DNA of 37,576 nt, taken from contig DBPP01000036.1 in assembly GCA_002305575.1 (NCBI GenBank), positions 1-37,576 of the forward strand, written 5' to 3'. The translations under genes were made by a program, and so were the position numbers. Positions 16,181-25,600 of the stretch are shown piece by piece (positions within the stretch are counted from its first letter, which is position 1; the number at the start of each line of letters is the position of its first letter). This DNA comes from Ruminococcaceae bacterium UBA1417 (GTDB lineage Bacteria > Bacillota > Clostridia > Oscillospirales > Acutalibacteraceae). The notes beneath the pieces are model-generated. The model was not told the origin of the DNA and did not search any database. It saw only the letters and a list, made by a program, of their open reading frames with translations.

Positions 16181-17413
16181 ATGGCAAAGTATGTGATCAT
16201 CGGCAATTCCACCGCGGCGATTGGCTGCGTGGAGGGCATTCGCAGCGTCGATACGGATGGGGAAATTGTCCTCGTCGCCTCTGAAAAGTACCACACCTAT
16301 TCGCGTCCGCTGATTTCCTACCTGCTCGAGGGCAAAACGGATCTGGAACGCATGAAATATCGACCGGACAGCTTTTATGCAGAGCAGCATGTCACCACAA
16401 AGCTCGGTGTCCGGGCCACGGCAATCGATCCCACCGCCAAAACCGTCGCGCTGGAGAACGGTGAGATTCTGCCGTATGAGCGGCTCCTCGTCGCGACGGG
16501 TTCTACGCCGTTCATTCCTCCAATGCAGGGGCTGGAAACGGTGGAAAAGGCGTTTACGTTTATGTCGCTCGATGATGCGAAAGCGTTGGAAGCGGCACTG
16601 ACGCCGGAAAGCCGTGTGCTGATCATCGGTGCCGGTCTGATTGGATTGAAATGCGCGGAGGGCATCGAAGATCGTGTCCGTTCGATTACGGTGGTCGATA
16701 TGGCGGATCGTGTTTTGCCGAGCATTCTCGATGAAACGGGCTCCGGCATTGTGCGCGCGCATCTGGAAAAACACGGCCTTACCTTTTATCTCAACGATAC
16801 GGTTGCGCAGTTTGCGGGCAACCACGCGACGCTTCAAAGCGGCGCAACACTGGATTTTGACGTTTTGGTGATCGCCGTCGGCGTGCGGCCGGCGACGGCA
16901 CTTGTGCGGGAAGCGGGCGGCGAAGTGCGCCGCGGCATCGTTGCGGATGATACGGGCAAAACGACGTTGCCAGACGTGTACGCGGCAGGCGACTGCGCGG
17001 AAAGCTTCGATATTTCCTGCGGGATGAACCGCGTGCTGGCGCTTTTGCCGAACGCCTATATGCAGGGATATACCGCGGGCGTCTGCATGGCGGGTGGACA
17101 GGCGCACTTTGACCAGGCCATCCCGATGAACGCCATCGGCTTTATGGGGCTCCACATTCTCACAGCGGGTACCTACGACGGCGAGACGTACTGTGAAAAA
17201 GAGGGAGAAAACTATAAGATTCTTTTCTACAAGGACGATCTGTTGAAAGGTTATATCCTGATCGGCGATGTGGCGCGCGCCGGCATCTATACCGCGCTGA
17301 TCCGCAACCGCACGCCGCTCAGTTCCATAGATTTTGCGCTGATCTGCAAGAAACCGCAGCTCATGGCGTTCACTGCGAAGGCGCGCCACGATCTTCTTTC
17401 CACAAAGCAGTAA
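16181..17413 (+). CDS. FAD/NAD(P)-dependent oxidoreductase, probable electron-input subunit of glutamate synthase
   Basis: A 410-residue pyridine nucleotide-disulfide oxidoreductase-like flavoprotein. It has an N-terminal FAD-binding segment (YVIIGNSTAAIGCVEGI), TYSRPLISYLLEGK, ATGSTPFIPP, a second dinucleotide fold VLIIGAGLIGLKCAEGI for NAD(P)H, and VYAAGDCAES near the FAD. It resembles rubredoxin reductase/NirB-type NAD(P)H oxidoreductases, not the usual GltD beta subunit. ATG 16181 is preferred over GTG 16172, because GAGGAAAGGG (16161-16170) would be too close to the latter. The operon position implies that it supplies electrons to the glutamate synthase; this is inference from context. 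Confidence 0.85.
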   Translation: MAKYVIIGNSTAAIGCVEGIRSVDTDGEIVLVASEKYHTYSRPLISYLLEGKTDLERMKYRPDSFYAEQHVTTKLGVRATAIDPTAKTVALENGEILPYERLLVATGSTPFIPPMQGLETVEKAFTFMSLDDAKALEAALTPESRVLIIGAGLIGLKCAEGIEDRVRSITVVDMADRVLPSILDETGSGIVRAHLEKHGLTFYLNDTVAQFAGNHATLQSGATLDFDVLVIAVGVRPATALVREAGGEVRRGIVADDTGKTTLPDVYAAGDCAESFDISCGMNRVLALLPNAYMQGYTAGVCMAGGQAHFDQAIPMNAIGFMGLHILTAGTYDGETYCEKEGENYKILFYKDDLLKGYILIGDVARAGIYTALIRNRTPLSSIDFALICKKPQLMAFTAKARHDLLSTKQ

Positions 17414-17426
17414 GGGGGAAACACGC

Positions 17427-18080
17427 ATGGACCAAAAGGTTTATCAGCTCGGCCAGCGCTACATCGGCGCCGGACAGAGCACGGGAACGATCGAATTGCA
17501 CGAAGTGCCGGGCAATGCGCTCGGCGCTTATCTGGACGGTGCGGAAATTGTGTTGCACTGCAACGCGCAGGACGCAACCGGCGATACCATGAATGCGGGC
17601 GAAATTACAATTTATGGCAGCACGGGCGATGCCGCAGGCTACGCGATGCGCGGCGGCAGCATCTATGTTCAGGGCGATGCCGGTTACCGTGCCGGAATCC
17701 ATATGAAGGAATATAAGGACAAGGTGCCGGTGCTGGTCATCGGTGGAAAAGCCGGCAGCTTTCTCGGCGAATACCAGGCGGGCGGCGTCATCGTTGTGCT
17801 GGGCATTGGCTGCGAGGACCGTCAGCCGGTCGGCAATTTCTGCGGTACCGGAATGCACGGCGGACGTATTTTTCTGCGCACAGAGCATTTGCCGAAGGAT
17901 TTGCCCGAGCAGGTGATCGTGCGTCAGGCCGATGCAGAGGATATGGAAATCGCTGCGCCGCTGATCCGCCGTTATTGCGAAAAGTTTGGCGCGGACGCCG
18001 AAGCTTTGCTGCGGGACACCTATTATGTGCTGCGGCCAAACACGAAGAATCCATACCGGCAGCTTTATGTGACGAACTGA
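17427..18080 (+). CDS. Glutamate synthase GXGXG-domain subunit (GlxC-like)
   Basis: A 217-residue right-handed beta-helix subunit corresponding to the C-terminal GXGXG domain of large GltB. Repeating glycine motifs are visible (GDTMNAGEITIYGSTGDAAG split, GDAGYRAG, GKAGSFLGEYQAGG, GTGMHGG). In GltB this domain is structural and helps shape the ammonia tunnel; the same role is likely here in a multisubunit complex. ATG 17427 follows AAGGGGGAAA. It is the last gene of the glutamate synthase operon. No clear terminator follows, so readthrough into the next gene is possible. Confidence 0.9.
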   Translation: MDQKVYQLGQRYIGAGQSTGTIELHEVPGNALGAYLDGAEIVLHCNAQDATGDTMNAGEITIYGSTGDAAGYAMRGGSIYVQGDAGYRAGIHMKEYKDKVPVLVIGGKAGSFLGEYQAGGVIVVLGIGCEDRQPVGNFCGTGMHGGRIFLRTEHLPKDLPEQVIVRQADAEDMEIAAPLIRRYCEKFGADAEALLRDTYYVLRPNTKNPYRQLYVTN

Positions 18081-18143
18081 GCAGAACAAGGCGATGTCAA
18101 TGTCTGCGGCCACGAATTTGAAAATATTGTGCGTTCTGTGGGG

Positions 18144-18173
18144 TTGCAAAAAAAAATGATGCTGTGTTATAAT
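18144..18173 (+). promoter_or_regulatory. Promoter upstream of the glutamine synthetase-like gene
   Basis: TTGCAA (18144-18149) and TATAAT (18168-18173) are spaced by 18 bases and separated by an A-run. Transcription would start near 18180. It probably drives the long run from here to dapL. Confidence 0.7.
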
Positions 18174-18224
18174 CAATACAAATCTGTACAGCACTGAGCT
18201 GGTGGAAAGGAATGATTACAGCGC

Positions 18225-19427
18225 ATGCGCACGCAGTACACAAAATCGGAGGTCATGGACTTCATTGAGGACAGCGACGTAAAATTTATCAAGCTTGCGT
18301 TCTGCGATATTTTCGGGTGTCAGAGGGTCATAGCGATTCAGCCGTCTCTGGTTCCGCAAGCGCTGGATAGCGGCATCCCGATCGATGCTTCGCGCATCAC
18401 GGGTTTTGAGCGGGAGCATGACAGCGAGCTGTTCCTGGTGCCGGATACATCGACCATGTCTCTGTTGCCCTGGAGGCCGGTGCATGGACGCGTGGTACGC
18501 TTTTACTGCGACATTCGCCGTGCGGACGGCAGCAGCTTCGACATCGATTGCCGTGGAATTTTAAAAAAAGCAGTTGACATGGCGAAGCTCCATGGTATAA
18601 TATTTAATTTTGGGGCAAGAAGCGAATTTTACCTCTTTAAGAATGACGAAGAAGGCAATCCCACCGATATTCCGTTTGACAACGCAGGCTTTATGGGCGC
18701 AGCGCCGGAGGACAAGGGCGAGGATGTTCGCCGCGAAATCTGTCTGACGCTGGAAGATATGGACGTTACGCCGCAGAGCTCGCATCACAGTGGAGGACCG
18801 GGGCAGAATATCATTGAGTTCTGTCCTGGCCCGGCTGTTTCCTCTGCGGATGACGTGATCACCTACAAGTGGGTCGTCAAAACGATGGCGGCGCGCAACG
18901 GGCTGACCGCGTCTTTTGCGCCGAGCCCGATTCCGGATAAGGACGGCAACGGCTTCCATATTACGCTTACGCCGATTTTGCGCGACAGGGACTGCTCCGA
19001 GCATTTTCTGGCGGGTATTCTTGCGCATGCCGCGGAAATCACGGCAATTTTGAACCCCACGGCCGATTCCTACCGGCGGCTCGGTGTGTTCGGCGCGCCG
19101 GAGTACGTTTCATGGTCGGAGAAAAGTCGGCGCTGTTTCGCCTATAAAAAGGCCGGTCAGCCGACGATCGAGGTCCGTTCACCCGATCCTACGGCGAATC
19201 CGTATCTGGCGTATGCGGCGCTGATCTATGCGGGTCTGGACGGTTTCTTGAAGCGCACGAAGTTGCAAAAGCCGGATGCCACCCCGGAAGCAAGCGATAA
19301 GCTGCCCAAATCGGCGGAAGAAGCATTGGCCGTTTTTGAAAAGAGCAGCTTTATCCGCAACGTGTTTTCAGAGTATTTGGTGAAGACTTTCGTGCAGACG
19401 TTTGGATGTCCGCGGGCGGGCATGTAA
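18225..19427 (+). CDS. Glutamine synthetase-I homologue with degenerate active site (probable pseudoenzyme)
   Basis: A 400-residue GSI-like protein, shorter than the usual 440-470. The fold markers remain: DVKFIKLAFCDIFG, PSPIPDKDGNGFHITL, NPTADSYRRL, IEVRSPDPTANPYLAYAAL. Residues essential in GSI are replaced (Salmonella numbering, compared by eye): E129 is Arg132, E212 is Ser189 (HHS instead of HHE), E220 is Ile196, flap E327 is Gly290, and the R344 position is an aromatic residue. E131, H269, E357 and R359 are kept. Most metal ligands and the ammonium-binding Glu are thus missing, so normal glutamine synthesis is unlikely. It is directly followed by the ANTAR regulator gene, which suggests a sensory or regulatory role. 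Distant alternatives are a gamma-glutamyl ligase with altered chemistry. Confidence 0.82.
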   Translation: MRTQYTKSEVMDFIEDSDVKFIKLAFCDIFGCQRVIAIQPSLVPQALDSGIPIDASRITGFEREHDSELFLVPDTSTMSLLPWRPVHGRVVRFYCDIRRADGSSFDIDCRGILKKAVDMAKLHGIIFNFGARSEFYLFKNDEEGNPTDIPFDNAGFMGAAPEDKGEDVRREICLTLEDMDVTPQSSHHSGGPGQNIIEFCPGPAVSSADDVITYKWVVKTMAARNGLTASFAPSPIPDKDGNGFHITLTPILRDRDCSEHFLAGILAHAAEITAILNPTADSYRRLGVFGAPEYVSWSEKSRRCFAYKKAGQPTIEVRSPDPTANPYLAYAALIYAGLDGFLKRTKLQKPDATPEASDKLPKSAEEALAVFEKSSFIRNVFSEYLVKTFVQTFGCPRAGM

Positions 19428-19441
19428 GCGGGGGAAGGCCG

Positions 19442-20026
19442 ATGAAAGACGGTATGACCCAACTCAGCGTTCTGATTGTGTCCGGTGTGGCGAAAGAAGC
19501 GGCGTATATGGCGGAAATGCTTGCCGGAGGAGAATTCCGGCCGATTTCGGCTGCCCGCAACGGCGGGGAAGCGCGGCGTCTTTTCCTGCAAAACAGCTAT
19601 GATCTGGTCATCATCAACACGCCGCTGCCCGATGAGTTCGGCTATACGCTTGCGGAGCATATAACCGAAAAGACAACGGCCGGCGTGCTTTTGATTGTCA
19701 AGAGCGAGCTTTTTGAGGAAGCCAGTGCGAGAGCGGAAGCCTACGGTGTGCTTACGCTGCGCAGACCGGTATCAAGACCGCTGTTTTATCAGGCTGTGCG
19801 GATGCTGGCCGCCATGCAAAACCGGTGGCGCCGGATTGATAACGAGAACCGGAAGCTTCAGACCAAAATGGAGGAGATCCGGCTTGTGGCGCGCGCCAAA
19901 TGTCTTCTCGTTGAATATCTGCGCATGAGCGAACAGCAGGCGCACCGGTATATTGAAAAACAGGCAATGGATATGCGAACTTCCAAAAGAAGTATTGCCG
20001 AAAACATCTTAAAGACGTATAATTGA
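19442..20026 (+). CDS. ANTAR-domain RNA-binding antiterminator with pseudo-receiver (NitR-like)
   Basis: A 194-residue response-regulator-like protein. Residues about 8-120 form a receiver fold, but the phospho-accepting Asp is Asn59 (YDLVIINTPLP), the N-terminal acidic pair is missing (VLIVSGVAKE) and the conserved Lys is Arg (LRRPVSR). Phosphorylation is therefore unlikely. Residues about 125-190 are coiled coil plus ANTAR (LVEYLRMSEQQAHRYIEKQA and MDMRTSKRSIAENILKTY), which binds paired hexaloop hairpins and prevents termination. The start ATG 19442 follows GGGGGAAGG. It is 14 bases after the glutamine synthetase-like gene. A matching hairpin lies upstream of the glutamate synthase operon at 12907-12922. 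Similar regulators sit next to glnA in other Clostridia. Confidence 0.9.
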   Translation: MKDGMTQLSVLIVSGVAKEAAYMAEMLAGGEFRPISAARNGGEARRLFLQNSYDLVIINTPLPDEFGYTLAEHITEKTTAGVLLIVKSELFEEASARAEAYGVLTLRRPVSRPLFYQAVRMLAAMQNRWRRIDNENRKLQTKMEEIRLVARAKCLLVEYLRMSEQQAHRYIEKQAMDMRTSKRSIAENILKTYN

Positions 20027-20047
20027 TCTTGCAGGAGTGTGATTCCC

Positions 20048-21502
20048 ATGAATAAACCCCTTAGGGAGGACGCGGCTGTTTCTACAGCGCCATGCGGCGA
20101 TAAGCTGCATGAAGAATGCGGTGTCTTTGGCATCAGCGTTACCGGAGATACGGATTACGCGGAGGCTGCCGGCATCACATACAACGCACTTCTGGCAATG
20201 CAGCACAGAGGGCAGGAGGGTGCTGGCATTGCCGTTTGCAGCGGCAATGCGATTGCCTGCCATAAGAATGTCGGTCTGGTGAACGATGTGTTTTCTTCGC
20301 AGGATCTGATGCGATTCCCGAAGAGCAAATCGGCCATCGGCCATGTGCGGTATTCCACCACCGGTGCGAATACGATCCAAAATGTGCAGCCGTTCGTCAC
20401 GGAATTTCTGACGGGCCGAATTGCGACCGTACACAACGGCAATGTGACAAATGCGGCCGAGATCCGGAAAAAACTGGAGCCGTTTGGCCTGGATTTTTCC
20501 GCTACGAGCGACAGCGAAGTGATTTCCTCCCTGATCGCCTATAAGACGCTGAAGACGGGCAACCTGCTCGACGGTGTTGTGGCCGCAGCTAAGTTGCTGG
20601 TCGGCGCCTTTTCGCTCGTGGTGCTCTCCGGAGACGGCAAGATCGTCGCGCTGCGCGATCCAAATGGCTACAGGCCCCTGTGCATTGGCGAAAACGAAAA
20701 GGGCATGGCAGTCGCTTCCGAATCCTGTGCGCTCGACAGCTGCGATTTTCGCTTCGTGCGGGATATCCAGCCGGGCGAAGTGGTGCTTCTGGAAAACGGA
20801 CATATCCGCCACAGCGAGATTTACGCCACGGCGCAGCAAAAAAGCCTTTGCGTGTTTGAGTACGTGTATTTTGCACGCCCGGACTCTGTGATCGACGGCA
20901 TGAGCGTTTACGAGGCACGCCTGAATATGGGCAAAATGCTGGCCCGAGAGCACCCGGTGGAGGCGGATCTTGTCTGCGGTGTGCCGAACAGCGGTCTGGA
21001 AGCGGCCATGGGATATGCGCGTGAAAGCGGCATTCGTTATGGCCTGGCTTTTGTGAAAAACAGTTATATTGGTAGAAGCTTTATTTTTCCCACGCAGGAA
21101 CAAAGGGAAAATGCGGTGCGGCTGAAGTTGAACCCGCTTTCGGCTTCCGTGCGGGGGAAGCGCATCGTTTTGGTGGATGATTCCATCGTGCGCGGGACGA
21201 CGTGCAAAAAAACGATTACAAGTTTACGGAATGCAGGCGCGAAAGAGATCCATATGCGGATTTCCTCGCCGCCTTTCATACACACCTGCTATTTCGGCAC
21301 GGATATCGGCAGTGAGCGAAACCTGATCGCGAATCGGTTTTCCATTGAGGAAATTTGCCGGAACATCGGTGCGGATTCGCTCGGTTACATCAGCACGGAG
21401 GGCCTTTTGAAGGCGTGTGCAGGCTGCGGCGTCGCGCTGTGCACCGGCTGCTTTACAGGCAAGTACGCAACAAAGGTTCACGGCTGTGCGATCAGCGCTT
21501 GA
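20048..21502 (+). CDS. purF: Amidophosphoribosyltransferase
   Basis: A 484-residue first enzyme of purine synthesis: PRPP plus glutamine gives phosphoribosylamine. It is a class II amidotransferase with nucleophile Cys24 in HEECGVFGIS, after a propeptide. AMQHRGQEGAGIAV, RYSTTGAN and VHNGNVTNA follow. The phosphoribosyltransferase domain has the PRPP loop VLVDDSIVRGTT. Cysteines in SLCVFEYVYFARPDS, HTCYFG and CAGCGVALCTGC match the Bacillus-type enzyme that carries a structural [4Fe-4S] cluster. ATG 20048 is preferred over GTG 20039 because GCAGGAG lies at 20031-20037. It is probably cotranscribed with the ANTAR gene, and is a major glutamine consumer. Confidence 0.95.
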   Translation: MNKPLREDAAVSTAPCGDKLHEECGVFGISVTGDTDYAEAAGITYNALLAMQHRGQEGAGIAVCSGNAIACHKNVGLVNDVFSSQDLMRFPKSKSAIGHVRYSTTGANTIQNVQPFVTEFLTGRIATVHNGNVTNAAEIRKKLEPFGLDFSATSDSEVISSLIAYKTLKTGNLLDGVVAAAKLLVGAFSLVVLSGDGKIVALRDPNGYRPLCIGENEKGMAVASESCALDSCDFRFVRDIQPGEVVLLENGHIRHSEIYATAQQKSLCVFEYVYFARPDSVIDGMSVYEARLNMGKMLAREHPVEADLVCGVPNSGLEAAMGYARESGIRYGLAFVKNSYIGRSFIFPTQEQRENAVRLKLNPLSASVRGKRIVLVDDSIVRGTTCKKTITSLRNAGAKEIHMRISSPPFIHTCYFGTDIGSERNLIANRFSIEEICRNIGADSLGYISTEGLLKACAGCGVALCTGCFTGKYATKVHGCAISA

Positions 21503-21541
21503 AAAGTGGGAATTATTTCAGGGAAAGAGGAACGAAACGTT

Positions 21542-22615
21542 ATGGGCAACAAAGCATATTTGGTACTCGAAAACGGAAAAGTTTTCAGCGGCGAATCTTT
21601 CGGCGCAGCCGGTGAAGTGATGGCGGAAGTCGTTTTTACAACCGGCATGACGGGCTACCTCGAAACACTCACCGATAAAAGCTATTTCGGACAGATTGTC
21701 GTTCAGACATTTCCGCTGATCGGCAATTACGGCGTAATTCCCTCCGACTTTGAGGGGAACATGATTGGTCCCCGCGGTTATATTGTAAAAGAATGGTGTC
21801 AGTCGCCCTCAAATTTCCGTTCTGAGGGTGATCTTGACACCTTTTTTAAAAAGCGCGGCGTCATTGGATTGTGTGGCATCGATACGCGCTCTCTGACAAA
21901 GATCATTCGGGAAAGCGGCGTGATGAACGGCGTGATCACGGCGGATCCGGAGCATGTCGATTTTGAAAAGCTGCGCGCTTACCGCGTGACGGATGCGGTG
22001 GAAAGCACCTCGATCCAGGCGATGACGCGCCGCGAAAACCCGAATAAAAAGGTAACGGTCGCGTTGATGGATTACGGCATGAAGGAGAATATTCGCCGCA
22101 AGCTCGAGGAATTTGGCGCGGAAGTTATTCTCTGCCCCTACAACACGACGGCGGAAGAGATCAAGGCCCTGCATGTCGATGGCATCATGCTCTCAAATGG
22201 CCCCGGCGATCCGGCGGACAACCCCAAGGTCATTCGCAACCTGCAGGAGATGATGAAACTCAATATCCCGATTTTCGGTATCTGCCTGGGTCATCAGCTG
22301 CTTGCGCTCGCCAACGGTTTTAAGACGGAGAAGCTCAAGTACGGCCACCGCGGTGCAAACCAGCCGGTGAAAAATCTCATGACCGGCCGCGTGTATATTT
22401 CCAGCCAGAATCACGGCTATGCCGTCATGTCTTCCAGTATTGACACCGCGATAGCCGATGAATATTTTATTAACGTCAATGATAAGACCTGTGAAGGCAT
22501 TCGCTATAAAAATATCCCCGCGTTTTCCGTTCAGTTCCATCCGGAAGCCTGCGGTGGTCCTCACGATACATCCTTCCTGTTCGGCCAGTTCTTCGATATG
22601 ATGAATGTCCACTGA
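21542..22615 (+). CDS. carA: Carbamoyl-phosphate synthase small subunit
   Basis: A 357-residue glutaminase subunit that feeds ammonia to CarB for carbamoyl phosphate, the precursor of pyrimidines and arginine. The N-terminal CarA domain (FTTGMTGYLETLTDKSYFGQ) is followed by a class I amidotransferase domain with LSNGPGDPADNP, the nucleophile in GICLGHQLLALA, and the His-Glu pair in FSVQFHPEACGGPHDT. ATG 21542 follows AAGAGG at 21525-21530; an upstream GTG at 21506 would add unrelated residues. The length is normal. A small perfect hairpin (GCCGGCAT-CC-ATGCCGGC, 22616-22633) without a T-run separates it from carB. Confidence 0.95.
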   Translation: MGNKAYLVLENGKVFSGESFGAAGEVMAEVVFTTGMTGYLETLTDKSYFGQIVVQTFPLIGNYGVIPSDFEGNMIGPRGYIVKEWCQSPSNFRSEGDLDTFFKKRGVIGLCGIDTRSLTKIIRESGVMNGVITADPEHVDFEKLRAYRVTDAVESTSIQAMTRRENPNKKVTVALMDYGMKENIRRKLEEFGAEVILCPYNTTAEEIKALHVDGIMLSNGPGDPADNPKVIRNLQEMMKLNIPIFGICLGHQLLALANGFKTEKLKYGHRGANQPVKNLMTGRVYISSQNHGYAVMSSSIDTAIADEYFINVNDKTCEGIRYKNIPAFSVQFHPEACGGPHDTSFLFGQFFDMMNVH

Positions 22616-22696
22616 GCCGGCATCCATGCCGGCGGTGAATCCCCGGCAACTGACGAACGCAGAAGCTTCTGATCTTAGAAAGGAATGTTTACAGCT

Positions 22697-25600
22697 ATGC
22701 CACTGAATAAAGATATTAAGAAAGTTCTTGTCATTGGTTCCGGCCCGATTGTTATCGGTCAGGCTGCGGAATTTGACTACGCCGGCACGCAGGCCTGCCG
22801 CGCGCTGAAGGCAGACGGCATCGAGATTGTTCTGGTCAACTCGAACCCCGCGACGATCATGACCGATAATGCGATGGCGGATCACATCTACATTGAACCG
22901 CTGACGCTGCCTACAATTAAACGCATCATTGAAAAAGAAAAGCCGGACAGCATCCTCTCCGGCTTTGGCGGCCAGACCGGCCTTACGCTTTCGATGCAGC
23001 TCGCCAAGGAAGGCTTCCTCGAAAAGCACAACGTCCGTTTGCTCGGCGCTTCTCCGGAGACCATTGATAAGGCGGAAGACCGCCAGATGTTCAAGGACAC
23101 GATGGAGAGCATCAACCAGCCGTGTATCCCGTCCAAGGTTGTCACCACAGTTGAGGATGCGCTGGAATTCGCCGAGGAGATTACGTATCCGGTCATCATT
23201 CGCCCGGCTTTCACGCTCGGCGGCACCGGCGGCGGCATCGTCAACAACCGCGAGGAAATGATGGAAGTCGCGGCGAACGGCCTTGCACTTTCGCCGATCA
23301 CGCAGATCCTCGTCGAAAAGAGCATTGCAGGCTGGAAAGAAATCGAGTTCGAAGTGATCCGCGACAGCCTTGGCAATGCGATCACCGTGTGCTCGATGGA
23401 AAACTTCGACCCGGTTGGCGTCCACACCGGCGACAGCATTGTTATTGCGCCGGCTGTCACGCTTTCCGATAAGGAATACCAGATGCTCCGCACGGCGGCC
23501 ATCAATATTGTCGACGCACTCGGCGTCGAAGGCGGCTGCAACTGCCAGTTTGCGCTGCATCCCACATCGTTTGAATACGCCGTCATCGAGGTTAACCCGC
23601 GTGTGTCCCGTTCCTCCGCATTGGCTTCCAAGGCCACGGGTTACCCGATTGCGAAGGTTGCGACGAAGATTGCAATCGGCTATACGCTCGACGAGATCAT
23701 CAATGCTGTCACAGGTAAGACGTATGCGGCGTTTGAACCCGCGCTCGACTATGTCGCGGTTAAATTCCCTAAGTGGCCGTTTGACAAGTTCGTCTATGCG
23801 AAGCGCAACCTCGGTACGCAGATGAAGGCAACCGGCGAGGTTATGTCCATTGCAGATACGTTTGAAATGGCGCTGATGAAGGCTGTGCGCGGCGCAGAAA
23901 TCTCGCTGGATACGCTGAATATGCCGAAATTCGCCAACTACGCGGATGCCGATCTCTGGCAGATTCTCAAGGACGCCACCGATGAACGGCTCTTCGCAAT
24001 CTACGAGCTGATGAAGCGCGGCGTTTCTACGAAAGAAATTCACGACTTCACGATGATCGACATGTGGTTCCTCGACAAGATTGGCAACCTGCTTGCCTAT
24101 GAGCGCGAGATCACCGGCAAACCGTTGACGCAGGCGCAGTACACGCGCGGCAAGAAGCTCGGGTATACGGATGACGCGCTGACGCGCATCTGCGGCACGA
24201 AGCCGGAATACCGCCACGAGGCGACCTTCAAGATGGTCGATACCTGCGCGGGCGAGTTTTCCGCGACGACGCCGTATTTCTACGGTACCTACGATACGCC
24301 GGAGCAGGGCGGCGAGAACGAAGCGCTCGAATTCATCGGCAAGAGCGGCAAGGAAACGGTCATTGTGCTTGGTTCCGGCCCGATCCGCATCGGTCAGGGC
24401 ATTGAGTTCGACTATGCCAGCGTCCACTGCGTTGAATCCCTCCAGCGCCTCGGCTATGAAGTTGTCATCATCAACAATAACCCGGAAACGGTTTCTACGG
24501 ACTTCGATACAGCGGACCGCCTCTATTTTGAGCCGCTGTGCAGTGAAGACGTGATGAATATCATCAACATTGAAAAGCCGAAGGGCGTTGTCGTTGCGTT
24601 CGGTGGCCAGACAGCCATTAAGCTGACCAAAACGCTGGCGAAGAACAATGTCCCGATTATCGGTACCTCGGCGGACAGCATCGACGCGGCCGAGGATCGG
24701 GAGCGTTTTGAGGAGCTGCTTGAGCGCTGCCATATCAAACGCCCGAAGGGCCATACGGTCATGACGACAGAAGAGGCGCTTGCAGCTGCACGCGACCTCG
24801 GGTACCCGGTCCTGATGCGCCCCTCTTACGTACTCGGCGGACAGAACATGATCATCGCGTACGGCGACGAAGACATCAAGGAGTATATGGCGATCATTCT
24901 GCGCCAGAAGCAGGACAACCCGGTGCTTATCGATAAATATCTGAGCGGCACGGAGATTGAGGTCGACGCCATTTGCGACGGCGAGGACATTTTGATCCCG
25001 GGCATTATGGAACACGTGGAACGCACGGGCATCCACTCAGGCGACAGCATCGCGGTTTATCCGGCGAAGGACATCGATGATGAGCTCAGCGCGAAGATCG
25101 TCAAGACGACCGAACGCCTGTGCACAGAGCTGCAGGCCATCGGTCTGATCAATCTGCAGTATATCATCATGGACCGCGAGATCTATGTGATTGAGGTCAA
25201 CCCGCGTGCTTCGAGAACGGTGCCGTACCTGAGCAAGGTCACAGGCGTCCCGATGTGCGACCTCGCAACGAAGGTCAGTCTCGGCATGAAATTGAAGGAT
25301 CTCGGCTTTGGCACGGGTCTCTATAAGACATCCCCGTATACGGCGGTCAAGGTGCCGGTGTTCTCCTTCGAGAAGCTCACCGATGTTGATACCCAGCTCG
25401 GGCCGGAAATGAAATCCACCGGCGAAGTGCTCGGCATCGGCAACAATCTGGAAGAGGCGCTTTATAAGGGCCTCATCGCTTCCGGCAGCAAGATGAACAA
25501 GAAAGGCGGCGTGTTCATCACGGTGCGCGACGGCGATAAAAAAGAAATCGGCGAAATCGCGAAGAAATTCGATAAAATGGGCTTCCCGCTTTACGCGACG

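Noticed and set aside
18196..18209. Possible second ANTAR hexaloop (ACTGAG) upstream of the GS-like gene
   Set aside because: The loop would have A1 and G4, but the flanking bases do not pair in that register; the real fold is a 5-base loop closed by CAGC/GCTG, and no terminator follows.
22616..22696. PyrR attenuator or other pyrimidine riboregulator before carB
   Set aside because: Only a small palindrome without a T-run is present, and no PyrR-binding loop or anti-antiterminator arrangement was seen.
22193..25036. Very long open frame (947 codons) on the minus strand opposite carB
   Set aside because: It is the antisense shadow of a strongly conserved coding region; its translation is Arg/His/Asp-rich and matches no family. 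The same holds for other long antisense frames (for example at 834-2159, 8680-9879, 10920-12626, 14188-15816, 25037-26398).
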